Of a stretch of 64,000 nucleotides of DNA, positions 25,116 through 33,996 are shown piece by piece. Each line of letters begins with the position of its first letter. The first letter of the stretch is position 1. The stretch is from CAZUFB01 sp048173955 (lineage in GTDB: Bacteria > Actinomycetota > Coriobacteriia > Coriobacteriales > UMGS124): positions 22,447 through 86,446 of the forward strand of contig DBEYOB010000046.1 in the NCBI GenBank assembly GCA_048173955.1, given 5' to 3'. The position numbers and the translations under genes are program-made. A model generated the notes under the pieces. That model saw only the letters and a program-made list of their open reading frames with translations. It was not told the origin of the DNA and searched no databases.

Positions 25116-25152
25116 GGGGCGCCCCGAGCTGCGCGGCTTCGGGGCGCCCCTT
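25116..25152 (+). terminator. hairpin after aldo/keto reductase
   Basis: GGGGCGCCCCGAGC starting at 25116 folds against GGCTTCGGGGCGCCCC ending at 25150. It is a strong GC stem with only TT after it. Confidence 0.5.
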
Positions 25153-25343
25153 GCCGTGCGGGCAAATCGCCCAGTTGTCTGAAAAAATTGCAGTTGCGAA
25201 CGATTGTCGGAGGCTGGAGCGGCCCCGCGCTGCTCTTTTAGGGCCCGAACCGTAAATTGTCTTTATAGTTCAGCTACTACATCTTTCACTCGTCCGACAT
25301 CGCCCCCATCGGTGCGATTCGAAATCGTTCGCAACGGTTATTT

Positions 25344-25411
25344 TTTCAGGCATCCCTGCGTTTCGGATATCTCTACGTCTCAGACATCCTTGTGCTTCAG
25401 GCATGTCTATG
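25344..25411. repeat. four 17-bp tandem degenerate repeats
   Basis: Units at 25344-25360, 25361-25377, 25378-25394 and 25395-25411 follow the pattern YTTCRGGCATCYCTRYG, for example TTTCAGGCATCCCTGCG. They are locally AT-richer than their surroundings. The array sits in the 25033-25522 gap between two convergent transcription units, where there is no gene. Confidence 0.7.
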
Positions 25412-25522
25412 CCTTCCCCTGGGGTACGCCATGCCGGATGGTCTGGACGACTCGGCGGCTGGCCCGCCGTCCTCGCGGGCGACAGGCCCTCTTCGGTTTG
25501 CCTCGCCGCCTGCCCGGGTCTT

Positions 25523-26935
25523 CTACCCCTCGATCGCCCCCGCTTCCAGTAGCGCCACGAGCTCGCGCGCGACCTCGACGCCGTCGCCCACCACGTTGTA
25601 GTCGCTCATGCCGAAGATCGGCGCGTCGGGGTCGGTGTTGACGGCGATCACCGTCTGTGCGCCGCCGATGCCGGCGAGGTGCTGGATCGCGCCCGACACC
25701 CCGACGCTGAGCAGCAACTTGGGCGCCACCGAGCAACCGGTCTGCCCCACCTGGTGCCAGTACTCGCACCAGCCCGCCTCGACGAGCGGGCGGGTGCACG
25801 CCAGCTTGCCGCCGAGCAGGTCGGCCAGGCGCTGCATGAGGGGGAGGTTCTTCTGCGAGCCGATGCCGCGGCCCACCACCACGAGCGTCTCGGCGTCGGT
25901 CACGGTGTCGCGCGCGGAGGTCGCGAACGTCTCGACGACGCGGACGCGCGGATCGCCGAGGTCGGGGAGGGGCGCCTGCGTCACGGTTCCCCTCCGCGCG
26001 GGGTCGGGCGCGGGTGCAGGCAGCACGCCGGGGCGCACCGTGGCCATCTGCGGCCGGTGGTCGGGGCACACGATGGTCGCCATGAGGTTGCCGCCAAAGG
26101 CCGGGCGCGTCTGCTGGAGCAGGCCGGTCGCAGGGTCGATGGCGAGGACGGTGCAGTCGGCGGTGAGCCCGGTGCGCACGCGGGCGGCCACGCCGGGGGC
26201 GAACTCGCGGCCGAAGTCGGTCGCCCCGAACAGCAGGGCGTCGGGCCTGCGCTCTTCCACGAGGCCGCAGATCCAGGCGGCGAAGGCCTCGGCGTCGTGG
26301 CGGGCGAGCCGCTCGTCGCGGCAGAGCAGGACCTCGTCGGCGCCGCAGGCGACGAGGCGAGAGGCAATCGCGTCGGGTGCGAGATCTGTTGCGGAGACGC
26401 CCGCGACATCGGGGGCGGCCGCGGGGACTCCACACCCGCCGTCCGCGCCGCCGGTCCCCAAGCCGAGCAGCGCCACGAGCCGGCAGCCTTTGGCGTCGGC
26501 GAGCTCGCGGCCCTTTCCGAGAAGCTCGAACACCACGGGTGCGGGCTCGGCGCCGTCCATCTGGGCAAACACCCACACGTCGCGGTAGTCGCCCAGCGAG
26601 GGGGCGCCGCACGCAGCACCTTCGGCGCCGCCGGCCTCGGTTCCCGCTCCTTCGCCGCGCCTCGCCGCCCTCGGCCGCACGATCTCGATTGCCCCAAACG
26701 GACAGGTCTCCACGCACATGCCGCACAGGATGCATGCCTCGGTGGGCCGTGCCGCACGATGCGGTTTCTCCCCCACGAGCTCGATGCCGCCCGACGCGCA
26801 GGCGCGCAGGCACTTGCCGCACCCCACGCACTTCGCGGCGTCGATGTGCAGGCCGGGCGTTTGTGCCGGTATGCTGCCGACCGCCCGCACCGACCTGGCT
26901 TCCTGCGCCGCACCCTCCATCTCAATCCCGCTCAT
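25523..26935 (-). CDS. etfA: electron-transfer flavoprotein alpha subunit with N-terminal ferredoxin domain
   Basis: 470 residues. Two [4Fe-4S] motifs lie in the first 90 residues: CVGCGKCLRACASGG and CILCGMCVETCPFGA. The EtfA domains follow, with the C-terminal FAD region showing LVVVGRGIGSQKN, GCSVAPKLLLSVGVSGAIQH and VNTDPDAPIFGMSDYNVVGD. The ATG overlaps the EtfB stop (ATGA), a sign of coupled translation. Ferredoxin-fused EtfA partnered with a GlcD-type dehydrogenase matches the electron-confurcating lactate dehydrogenase (LctBCD) of Acetobacterium. The complex would oxidise a 2-hydroxy acid with NAD+ at the expense of reduced ferredoxin. The substrate remains inferred. Confidence 0.9.
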   Translation of the reverse strand: MSGIEMEGAAQEARSVRAVGSIPAQTPGLHIDAAKCVGCGKCLRACASGGIELVGEKPHRAARPTEACILCGMCVETCPFGAIEIVRPRAARRGEGAGTEAGGAEGAACGAPSLGDYRDVWVFAQMDGAEPAPVVFELLGKGRELADAKGCRLVALLGLGTGGADGGCGVPAAAPDVAGVSATDLAPDAIASRLVACGADEVLLCRDERLARHDAEAFAAWICGLVEERRPDALLFGATDFGREFAPGVAARVRTGLTADCTVLAIDPATGLLQQTRPAFGGNLMATIVCPDHRPQMATVRPGVLPAPAPDPARRGTVTQAPLPDLGDPRVRVVETFATSARDTVTDAETLVVVGRGIGSQKNLPLMQRLADLLGGKLACTRPLVEAGWCEYWHQVGQTGCSVAPKLLLSVGVSGAIQHLAGIGGAQTVIAVNTDPDAPIFGMSDYNVVGDGVEVARELVALLEAGAIEG

Positions 26936-27819
26936 CGCGCACCGCCTCTCACGATGTCCAGCAATGCCGCCGCCTGCTCGCGGGGCGTGCCTGCCACGAC
27001 GGTCCCGCCCGCGCCGCGCTCCGGCGTGAACGAGCGGACCACCTGTGTGGGCGACCCGGCGAGTCCGATGCGCGCGGGGTCGGCACCTACCTCGGCCGCC
27101 GTCTTGACCTCGACCGGGCCCGTCTCGCCGAAGCGCACCCCGGCGATCGAGGGCATTCGGGGGATGCAGATGTCCTTTGCCACGGTGATCACGGCGGGCA
27201 GCTCCACCTGCACGACCTCCTGGACGCCGTCGGCGCTGCGGCGCAGGAGCAGCGAGGTCGCGCGGACTTCGGCGACCTCCTCGACGTTGGTGACGCAGGG
27301 GACGCCGAGCACGGCCGCGAGCTCGGGGCCGATTTGCGCGGTGTCGCCGTCCACGGCCATCTTGCCGCACACGATGAGCGAGACGCCGGCATTCCCGGTG
27401 CCCGTCTCCGCGGCATTCGCATTCCCAGCGCCCGCACCGCCGACGCCCTCGCCGTCGTCATCCACTCCCTCCGCGGCCGGTCGTGCGATCCCGCCGACCT
27501 GCTCCACCGCGCAGCTCAGGGCATACGAGGTCGCGAGCGTGTCGGCCCCGGCAAAGGCGCGGTCCGAGAGCAGAAGGCCCCGGTCGGCCCCGCGGGCCAG
27601 GCAGTCGCGCAGCAGGCGCACCGTGTCGGGGATGCCCATCGAGAGGACGGCCACCTGCCCGCCGAGCTGCTCCTTGATGCGAATCGCCACTTCGAGCGCC
27701 GCAGCGTCGAAGGGGTTCACGACCGACTGGCGCCCGTCGCGCACGATGGTGTTGGTCACCGGATCCATGCGGACCTCGGTGGTTGAGGGCACCGCCTTGA
27801 TGCATACCGCGATGTTCAT
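26932..27819 (-). CDS. etfB: electron-transfer flavoprotein beta subunit
   Basis: 295 residues. It opens MNIAVCIKAVPSTTEVRMD and has the EtfB core NPFDAAALEVAIRIKEQ and the nucleotide-binding stretch VCGKMAVDGDTAQIGPELA. The VDGDT/QIGP region is typical of family members that can bind FAD for bifurcation. An inserted Gly/Ala/Glu-rich loop of about 35 residues (near 112-146) precedes that stretch and is unusual. It lies between the dehydrogenase and EtfA genes in one operon: three bases after the first, overlapping the second by four. Confidence 0.92.
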   Translation of the reverse strand: MNIAVCIKAVPSTTEVRMDPVTNTIVRDGRQSVVNPFDAAALEVAIRIKEQLGGQVAVLSMGIPDTVRLLRDCLARGADRGLLLSDRAFAGADTLATSYALSCAVEQVGGIARPAAEGVDDDGEGVGGAGAGNANAAETGTGNAGVSLIVCGKMAVDGDTAQIGPELAAVLGVPCVTNVEEVAEVRATSLLLRRSADGVQEVVQVELPAVITVAKDICIPRMPSIAGVRFGETGPVEVKTAAEVGADPARIGLAGSPTQVVRSFTPERGAGGTVVAGTPREQAAALLDIVRGGAR

Positions 27820-27822
27820 CTC

Positions 27823-29484
27823 CTACGCCTCCTCTCCGGGCTCGTCGAGCAGTTCTTCGGGAAACAGGTTGCCGCGCCCCAGGATGCCCTGGGGGTCGAG
27901 CTGCCGCTTGACGCGCGCCATCTCCCGAACGTGCTTCTCCCCGTACATCGTGGCGAGGAAGTCGCGCTTGAGCTTGCCCACGCCGTGCTCGGCGGAGACG
28001 GCGCCGCCCATCTCGGTCACGGCCTGCGCCCAGCGCGTAAAGAGTTCTTTGCCGTGCCGGTGCTCTTCGGCGCTGCGCGGCAGCACGTTGACGTGCAGGT
28101 GGTTGTTGCCGATGTGCCCCCACACGGCCGTCTGGAGCCCTTCGGCGCGCAGGGTCGTGCGGTAGAGGCGCACCACGTCGAGCAGGTGCTCGTCGGGGAC
28201 TGCCATGTCGCTGCCGAGCTTGGTGATGGAGGGGTCCGTCTTGCGGCGCTTGTCGATGAACATGTTGACGCTCTCGGGGACGGCGTGGCGGAAGAAGCGC
28301 TGGCTCTCACGGTCGAGGTCGGTGCGGCCCACCCAGGTGTCCCTCTCGCTGCCGCCCGCCTGCTCGAGCAGGGCGCCGAGGCGGTAGAGCCCCTCGAGGG
28401 CGGCTGCCTCGTCGCGGCACTGCAGCTCAACGTAGATGCAGCATCCCGTTTCGGGGTCGATGTCGGGCAGGCTGGCAAAGGCGGTGCTCGTCGCTTTCTG
28501 TCTGCGCAGGATGGCGAGGGCGTCGTGGTCGAAGTACTCAATCGCCGCGGCCGCGGGCATGTTGGCCCGCGTCAGCACCGTGAACGCCACCGCTTGGTCC
28601 TCAGAGTCGAAGAAGCAGCTCACGCCCCAGATTACCGGGGGCTGCACTGCAAGTTCGAGTTCGATTTCGGTGATGACGCCGAGCGTGCCGTCGCTGCCGA
28701 CGAACAGATCGACGGCGTCCATGCCGTCTGCGGCGTAGTAGCCCGAGGCGTTCTTGGCGCGCGGCATGTCGTAGGTGGGGAGGTCGACGTGGATCCTGCG
28801 GCCGCCCTCGGTCTCGAGGTCGAGGGAGCGTCCCCGCGCGCGGACCGCCCCGCGCCGCAGGTCGAGGAGGTCCCCGTCGGCGAGGGCCACGCGCAGGGCG
28901 GTTACGTGCGGGCGCATGGGCCCGAAGCGGTAGCTGCGTGCGCCCGAGGCGTTGCAGGTCGCCATGCCGCCGATGGTGGCCGAGGTCTCGGTGGGGTCGG
29001 TCGGGAAGAAGAAAGTACGCTCGTCCTGGCAAAACGCCTCCCAGGCGGCAAGGCTCTCGGCGTCCCATCCGGCGGTGCGAACGTTTTTGTCCTCGAGGTC
29101 CTTGCGCAGCTGCGCCAGCACGACGCCGGGTTCGACGCGCAGGAAATAGGTGTCGCAGGGGAGGGCTTCGTGGGCGAGGGGGCCGCCAGCGCCTGCCTGC
29201 GAAGCTTCGACGCCCGCCGTCGCCGGGCCGCGCCGCATGCCGAGGCAGCGGTTCATCTTCGAGAGGTTCATGGCATGCCCTCCGCGGGGGACCGCCCCGG
29301 CGGCCAGGCCGGTCCGCCCGCCCTGCACGGTGACGGGGACGCGCTCGGGCGCGAGGCGTGCGAGGACCTTGCGCACCTCGCGTTCGCTTCGGGGGAACGA
29401 GATGCTCTCCGCCGTACCGACTGTGCGCGACTCGTCCTTGCGGTACTCGTCGAACTCCGAGGTGAACGGCTTGATGTCGACCAT
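27823..29484 (-). CDS. FAD-linked oxidase (GlcD/D-lactate dehydrogenase family)
   Basis: 553 residues. The PP-loop GGRTGLAAGAVPRGG near residue 55 and GMATCNASGARSYRFGPMR near residue 175 bind FAD. VGSDGTLGVITEIELEL and the C-terminal GHIGNNHLHVN and SAEHGVGKLK motifs are typical of GlcD/LctD-type 2-hydroxyacid dehydrogenases; the histidines form part of the metal/substrate site. It ends with DPQGILGRGNLFPEEL. The start has GGAAGGA upstream. It is the first gene of a three-gene operon with EtfB and ferredoxin-EtfA, so lactate or a related 2-hydroxyacid is the probable substrate. Confidence 0.9.
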   Translation of the reverse strand: MVDIKPFTSEFDEYRKDESRTVGTAESISFPRSEREVRKVLARLAPERVPVTVQGGRTGLAAGAVPRGGHAMNLSKMNRCLGMRRGPATAGVEASQAGAGGPLAHEALPCDTYFLRVEPGVVLAQLRKDLEDKNVRTAGWDAESLAAWEAFCQDERTFFFPTDPTETSATIGGMATCNASGARSYRFGPMRPHVTALRVALADGDLLDLRRGAVRARGRSLDLETEGGRRIHVDLPTYDMPRAKNASGYYAADGMDAVDLFVGSDGTLGVITEIELELAVQPPVIWGVSCFFDSEDQAVAFTVLTRANMPAAAAIEYFDHDALAILRRQKATSTAFASLPDIDPETGCCIYVELQCRDEAAALEGLYRLGALLEQAGGSERDTWVGRTDLDRESQRFFRHAVPESVNMFIDKRRKTDPSITKLGSDMAVPDEHLLDVVRLYRTTLRAEGLQTAVWGHIGNNHLHVNVLPRSAEEHRHGKELFTRWAQAVTEMGGAVSAEHGVGKLKRDFLATMYGEKHVREMARVKRQLDPQGILGRGNLFPEELLDEPGEEA

Positions 29485-29743
29485 AAGGGGTCCTTCCGGT
29501 CGTGGCGGCGACTGCGGTGCGCGGCGGGTGCGGCCAGCAGCGACCAGTATCGGGCAGGCCGGTTGCCGGGGTGTTACGGGATGGGCGGGCCCGCGGCTGA
29601 AGGTGGCGTGGGGTCGGCGGGAGGCCGGTTCGCTGGCAGAGTGCTCGGTGGCCGAGCACGGCCTGCGCAAAGACGTGCGGCGCAATCCGACGGAATACGA
29701 CCTGCTGTCGATCGTGGTGGCGTGCCTCCCGCACCCGGGTGGG

Positions 29744-29749
29744 TACAAT
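29744..29749 (+). promoter_or_regulatory. TACAAT -10 element for a possibly leaderless gene
   Basis: TACAAT lies six bases before the ATG at 29756, the spacing expected when transcription starts at the start codon, as is common in Actinobacteria. No ribosome site precedes that ATG. Confidence 0.4.
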
Positions 29750-29755
29750 GGCTTC

Positions 29756-30133
29756 ATGGAGACGATGGCGACGCTTCTGTCGTTCGAGACGTCGGGGCGC
29801 GACAAGATGCGGGCGTTGGAGGCGGAGCTCGGCCGTGGGCTGGCCGGCGAGTTCAGAGGGGCGATGGTGGGCATGTCGAGCTTGGGCGAGGCTGCTATTG
29901 ACTATGGGTTCGCAAAGGGTCTCGAGCAGGGCATAGAGCAAGGCATGGAAAAAGGTATAGAGCAAGGCACGAAGCAGGGCGCCCGCCGGGGCGCGGAGCA
30001 GGCGACGCTCGCTTCGATCCGCAACCTCATGCGGAGCATGTCGTGGGAGGCGTCCCGCGCGATGGGGGCCATCGGCGTCCCCGAAGGCGAGCGCGACCGT
30101 TACCGCATGCTTCTCGATGCGCCGAGCGAGTAA
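29756..30133 (+). CDS. small protein resembling the C-terminal tail of Rpn/PD-(D/E)XK proteins
   Basis: 125 residues. After METMATLLSFETSGRDK, a helical part leads to a repeated GIEQGMEKGIEQGTKQG-type segment (residues ~60-85) and a conserved end. Such Gly/Glu/Gln/Lys repeats are typical of the tails of Rpn-family recombination-promoting nuclease/transposase-like proteins. The nuclease domain itself is missing, so this may be a remnant or a free-standing short form. No ribosome site is seen before the ATG. Coding status is moderately sure. Confidence 0.55.
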   Translation: METMATLLSFETSGRDKMRALEAELGRGLAGEFRGAMVGMSSLGEAAIDYGFAKGLEQGIEQGMEKGIEQGTKQGARRGAEQATLASIRNLMRSMSWEASRAMGAIGVPEGERDRYRMLLDAPSE

Positions 30134-30319
30134 GGTGGTACCGTTTTTCGCGGTCCCGCTTTGCGCTTGTCGCGTGCCGTGCGGCATTTTTCCCGCCGCG
30201 CGCCGGCTGCCGTAGCATATGCCCGAATCGTATTCCCGTTGTAACGCTGTAGCGCTATTATGCGAAACTACGCATTTTCGCGTAGACGTCCGGCGGATCG
30301 AACCGTGAAAGGCACGCGC

Positions 30320-31627
30320 ATGAGCAAGCAGCAACCCATTCTGACTGCGCCTCACGAGCAGATTGAGGCGATTCAGCTCGAGGGCATCAAGAAGACCGTC
30401 GTCAAGTGCTACGAGAACGTCCCGTTCTACAAGAAGAGCTTCGACGAGGCCGGCTTCAACCCCTACACGCTGTCTTCTCTCGATGACCTCAAGAAGGCCC
30501 CGTTCATCTGCAAGCAGGACCTGCGCGACAACTACCCGTACGGCCTGTTCGCCGTGCCGCTCTCCGAGGTCAAGGAGATCCACATGTCCTCCGGCACCAC
30601 CGGCGTGGCGACGGTGGGCGGATACACCCAGCACGACCTCGAGATTTGGGGCGATTGTTTCGCCCGTGGCATCGAGTACGCCCACGGCGACGAGAACGAC
30701 ATCTGCCACGTGTGCTACGGTTACGGTCTGTTCACGGGCGGTCTGGGCGCGCACTACGGCGGCCTGAGCGCCGGTTGCACCACCATCCCCATGTCGGCGG
30801 GCAACACCGAGCGCCAGATCCGCGTGCTCAAGGAGATGGGTTCCACCATCATCTGCTGCACGCCGAGCTACGCCATGCACATCGCCGACACCGCCCTCGA
30901 GATGGGCATCGACCCCGCCAAGGACTTCCACCTGCGCGCCGGCATCCACGGCGCCGAGCCGTTCAGCGACAACTTCCGCCGCGACCTCGAGCGCAAGCTC
31001 AACTACCGGGTGCTCGACGTGTACGGCCTGACCGAGACCATGGGCCCGGGCGTGGCCATCGAGTGCTGGGAGCAGACGGGCCTGCACCTCGCCGAGGACC
31101 ACTTCTATGCCGAGATTATCGACCCGGCCACCGGCGAGAACCTGCCCGACGGCGAGTGGGGCGAGCTCGTGCTGACGAGCGTCGACCGCGAGGCGTGCCC
31201 CGTGGTGCGCTACCGCACGCGCGACATCACCCGCATCCTGCCCGGCGAGTGCGCCTGCGGCCGCACCCACCGCCGCATCGACCGCCTGCACGGCCGCACC
31301 GACGACATGCTCATCATCCGCGGCGTCAACGTCTTCCCGAGCCAGATCGAAGACGTCGTCAAGACGTTCCCGCAGGTCGCCTCGTGGTACCAGATCGAGC
31401 TCGACACCAAGGGCGCGCTCGACACCGTCACGCTCAAGCTCGAGGTCAACCCGGGCTTCGCGTTCGACGTCATCGGCGCCATCGAGCAGCTGCAGAAGGA
31501 GATCAGCGCGGCGCTCAAGAGCGCGCTGTCGGTGGGCATCACCGTGAAGCTCGTCGAGCCTCACACCATCGCGCGCAGCGAGGGCAAGGCCAAGCGCGTC
31601 GTCGACCTGCGAAAGGGGATCAACTAA
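30320..31627 (+). CDS. paaK: phenylacetate-CoA ligase family enzyme
   Basis: 435 residues, the usual length of PaaK. The AMP-binding signature is MSSGTTGVATVGGYT near residue 92. YGLTETMGPGVAIEC near residue 235 and YRTRDITRILPGECACG near 298 are typical, as is LIIRGVNVFPSQIE near 330. These enzymes activate aryl acids such as phenylacetate or indoleacetate to CoA thioesters in the cytoplasm. The ATG has GAAAGG upstream. The stop overlaps the start of an ACT-domain gene by one base, a pairing common in anaerobes that ferment aromatic amino acids. Confidence 0.92.
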   Translation: MSKQQPILTAPHEQIEAIQLEGIKKTVVKCYENVPFYKKSFDEAGFNPYTLSSLDDLKKAPFICKQDLRDNYPYGLFAVPLSEVKEIHMSSGTTGVATVGGYTQHDLEIWGDCFARGIEYAHGDENDICHVCYGYGLFTGGLGAHYGGLSAGCTTIPMSAGNTERQIRVLKEMGSTIICCTPSYAMHIADTALEMGIDPAKDFHLRAGIHGAEPFSDNFRRDLERKLNYRVLDVYGLTETMGPGVAIECWEQTGLHLAEDHFYAEIIDPATGENLPDGEWGELVLTSVDREACPVVRYRTRDITRILPGECACGRTHRRIDRLHGRTDDMLIIRGVNVFPSQIEDVVKTFPQVASWYQIELDTKGALDTVTLKLEVNPGFAFDVIGAIEQLQKEISAALKSALSVGITVKLVEPHTIARSEGKAKRVVDLRKGIN

Positions 31628-32046
31628 TGATCGAGCAGATTACCGTCTTTCTTGAGAACCGCGAGGGCCGTCTCGCCAAGATGTGCCGCTGCATCGCCGA
31701 GGCCGGCGTGAACATGAGCGCGCTGACCATCGCCGACACGTCGGAGTACGGCGTGGTGCGCATCATCTGCGACGATCCCGCCAAGGCGGCTGAGGCGCTC
31801 GAGGCGGGCGGCTACCGCGCGATCGCCACGAAGGTCGTCGCCGTTGCCGTGCCCAACCGCCCTGCCGGTCTGGCCGAGCTGCTCGAGGTGCTCGACGAGC
31901 TCGACCTGAACATCGAGTACGGCTACTGCTTCTCGCTGCACGGCGATCGAGCCGTCGACGTGCTGCGCTTCCAGGACGCCGACAAGGCCGCCGAGGCGAT
32001 CAAGGCCGCCGGTTTCACGCTGCTGGAGCTCGACGACCTGAAGTAG
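31627..32046 (+). CDS. tandem ACT-domain protein
   Basis: 139 residues forming two ACT domains. The first starts MIEQITVFLENREGRLAKM and the second near VVAVAVPNRPAGLAELLEVL. ACT domains bind amino acids, so this is probably the allosteric partner of the CoA ligase encoded immediately upstream. The genes share a base (TAATG), so translation is coupled. Confidence 0.9.
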   Translation: MIEQITVFLENREGRLAKMCRCIAEAGVNMSALTIADTSEYGVVRIICDDPAKAAEALEAGGYRAIATKVVAVAVPNRPAGLAELLEVLDELDLNIEYGYCFSLHGDRAVDVLRFQDADKAAEAIKAAGFTLLELDDLK

Positions 32047-32205
32047 CGGTTGCCTGCGCGGCGGCCGTCGAGATTTGAGGCGGCCAATCGATTCGCGGGC
32101 TGCAGGCGAAAAAGGCTGCATTTTGATGCGCGCCGTTCTCGGGGAACCGGGGGCGGCGCGCGCTCGTCTGGGGTGACCTCCGGGGAAGGTGAGGGTTGAA
32201 ATTAG

Positions 32206-32227
32206 TAGTATAATATCGTAGTATCAT
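32206..32227 (+). promoter_or_regulatory. promoter and direct repeats of the toxin-antitoxin-like pair
   Basis: TAGTATAAT (32206-32214, containing a perfect TATAAT -10) and TAGTATCAT (32219-32227) are direct repeats 13 bp apart. They sit 40-60 bases before the first gene, in an unusually AT-rich patch, and could be an autoregulatory site. Confidence 0.5.
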
Positions 32228-32264
32228 TTTATGCTAGGCAAATATCCGTTGAGGGGGCGGGTCC

Positions 32265-32540
32265 ATGCGGGAGCTTGAGATACATCCTCGAGTTTTTGCG
32301 CGACATCCGCATTTGACCGAAGACGATGTCAGGTTTGCCTGGGAACATGCGTATTTTGAGGCGCTGCGTCTGAACAGCCCCAATTTTCCCGAATACCTGT
32401 GGATAGGGGAGGATGGGGAAGGACGTGAGATAGAGATGGTGGGTGTTCCCACCGAGCATGGGTGGCTAATCTACCATGCAAACACACCGCTCTCGAAACG
32501 CGTGCGGGAAGAGGTCGAACGGGGGAGGAGGCGTCGTTGA
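32265..32540 (+). CDS. small toxin-like protein
   Basis: 91 residues, family not firmly recognised. Notable segments are RHPHLTEDDVRFAWEHAYFE and a beta-rich middle (REIEMVGVPTEHGWLIYHA), as in small RelE/BrnT-sized toxins. A GAGGGGG site precedes the ATG. Its stop overlaps the next gene's start (TGATG). The size, order and coupling fit a type II toxin-antitoxin pair, but the toxin assignment is inferred from context. Confidence 0.6.
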   Translation: MRELEIHPRVFARHPHLTEDDVRFAWEHAYFEALRLNSPNFPEYLWIGEDGEGREIEMVGVPTEHGWLIYHANTPLSKRVREEVERGRRRR

Positions 32541-32824
32541 TGGCTGAGTATAAACTTGCGAACGGCTATGTCTTGAGTGACGATGAGATCGAGCGCAGGG
32601 CGCGCGAATGGGAGGACGGCACATGGGAAGGCCCCCTGGTCGAGTTGCGTGTCGGGCGGCCGCGGCTTGCCGATGAGCCCAACGCCAACCTGTCGTTCAA
32701 GTGCCCGGTCTCCGGTGCCGCCATGATCGAACGGGCCGCATCGCTGCTCGGGGTGAAGAAATCCGCCTTCATGCGAGACGCGGCCCTTGAAAAGGCCGTT
32801 CATGTGTTAGCCGCATCTAGCTGA
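32540..32824 (+). CDS. small antitoxin-like protein
   Basis: 94 residues. The last third, MIERAASLLGVKKSAFMRDA, looks like a ribbon-helix-helix or similar DNA-binding segment with a regular helical pattern, and the start is acidic. Translation is coupled to the upstream 91-residue protein. It would act as the antitoxin and repressor if the pair is a toxin-antitoxin system. GGGGAGGAGG precedes the ATG. Confidence 0.6.
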   Translation: MAEYKLANGYVLSDDEIERRAREWEDGTWEGPLVELRVGRPRLADEPNANLSFKCPVSGAAMIERAASLLGVKKSAFMRDAALEKAVHVLAASS

Positions 32825-33397
32825 TGGGCCTCGCGGGCCAGAGGGTGTGCGGCGGATCCGACGCAGCCAGCAGGTTCTCGGAGGTGGCGTGTGGGATTCG
32901 ATGCGTGCTCGCCTGGGGCTGCTCTTCGGGGAAGATTGTGCCGCGAAAGCGGGGTTCGTGCTAGGCTGAGTTGACGGCAGGGCGGGCGTTTGGATGCGCA
33001 GGTCCTTTGCGGATGGATTCTACCGCATGTGAACATGCCATCTACCTGGGCGTTTCTTGCATCGTGTTTTCCGGCGCTCCTCGCTGCCGCCTGCAACGCC
33101 GCCTGCCGCATGATTCGCCGCTAGCACGAACCTCCGTTTTGCGGAACGATTCTGCCCGACAGACGCGTCGGCGCATCCGCTCCGTCCGATTGCCTGCCGG
33201 TCGCCCGCCTCTCGCCCGGCGCGTACCGGGGCGCTCACTGCCGCGCGTTTGCCGACCGCGTCCTTTCGACCGGTCGCCCTTGTGCGCCTCCCTGCCGTTC
33301 GCCTATCATCGTCGCATCGTCGAACCGAAAGACGCGGGTTGCGGACGCGACAGGTTGCGGACGCGGGGCCGCAGATACGCAAGGGAGCGTGCGGGCA
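32825..33397. other. 573-base intergenic region, no feature supported
   Basis: Open frames here lack ribosome sites and recognisable protein features. I see no strong hairpin or repeat. Confidence 0.5.
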
Positions 33398-33856
33398 ATG
33401 GGCATGATCGACATCGGGCGCGACAAGGCCGACCTCAAGGCGGTGCGCGAGAGCATCGGCATCAGCCAGATCGACCTCGCCAACGAGATGCGGGTGACCG
33501 TCCGCACGATCAAGCGGTGGGAGCAGATTGGGTGGGAAGAGCCGCCCGAGGAGCTGTGGGAGCTGCTTGATGACATGGTCTACGACCACGAGCGCAGCGT
33601 CGACGAGCTGGTCGAGCGCACCGAGGAGGAAGCACGCCGCAACGCTGCCGACGCCGAGGTACGCGGGGAGGACCTCAAGGTCGTCTATCTCGCCTACTAC
33701 AAGAACCAGAAGCACTACGAGTGCTTCCCCCACCAGCGCGGCACGACGCACACCTGGGGCAACGCCATCGTGCGCCGCGCGGCCGACATCCTGCGCCTCA
33801 AGGGCTATCGGGTGTTCTTCTACTATCCGGAGGGCTATCAGGGAGGGGAGGACTAG
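33398..33856 (+). CDS. small HTH protein (YdiL/XRE-like)
   Basis: 152 residues. The N-terminal 50 residues form a helix-turn-helix: IGISQIDLANEMRVTVRTIK then RWEQIGWEEPPEEL. This is like the DUF1870/YdiL group and Aca-type regulators, where a short HTH is followed by a small alpha/beta domain. The C-terminal half has a Tyr-rich YLAYYKNQKHYE and HTWGNAIVRRAADILR. GGGAG precedes the ATG; an upstream GTG is possible. No obvious target is nearby. Confidence 0.75.
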   Translation: MGMIDIGRDKADLKAVRESIGISQIDLANEMRVTVRTIKRWEQIGWEEPPEELWELLDDMVYDHERSVDELVERTEEEARRNAADAEVRGEDLKVVYLAYYKNQKHYECFPHQRGTTHTWGNAIVRRAADILRLKGYRVFFYYPEGYQGGED

Positions 33857-33996
33857 GGAGACGGTTCCACAAGGCCGGAACCGTGGCCGCGGCGGTGTCC
33901 CCGCCGGCTCGCGGTCGTGCACCTCGGCACTTTCCGGTCGCATGCCGCGCTTTTTGGTGAGTGCGCCCCACGAATGACCCCGTGCGCCTGCCCTTT

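Noticed and set aside
25679..28165. 828-codon plus-strand open frame across the Etf operon
   Set aside because: Shadow frame; the minus strand has three coupled genes with recognisable motifs.
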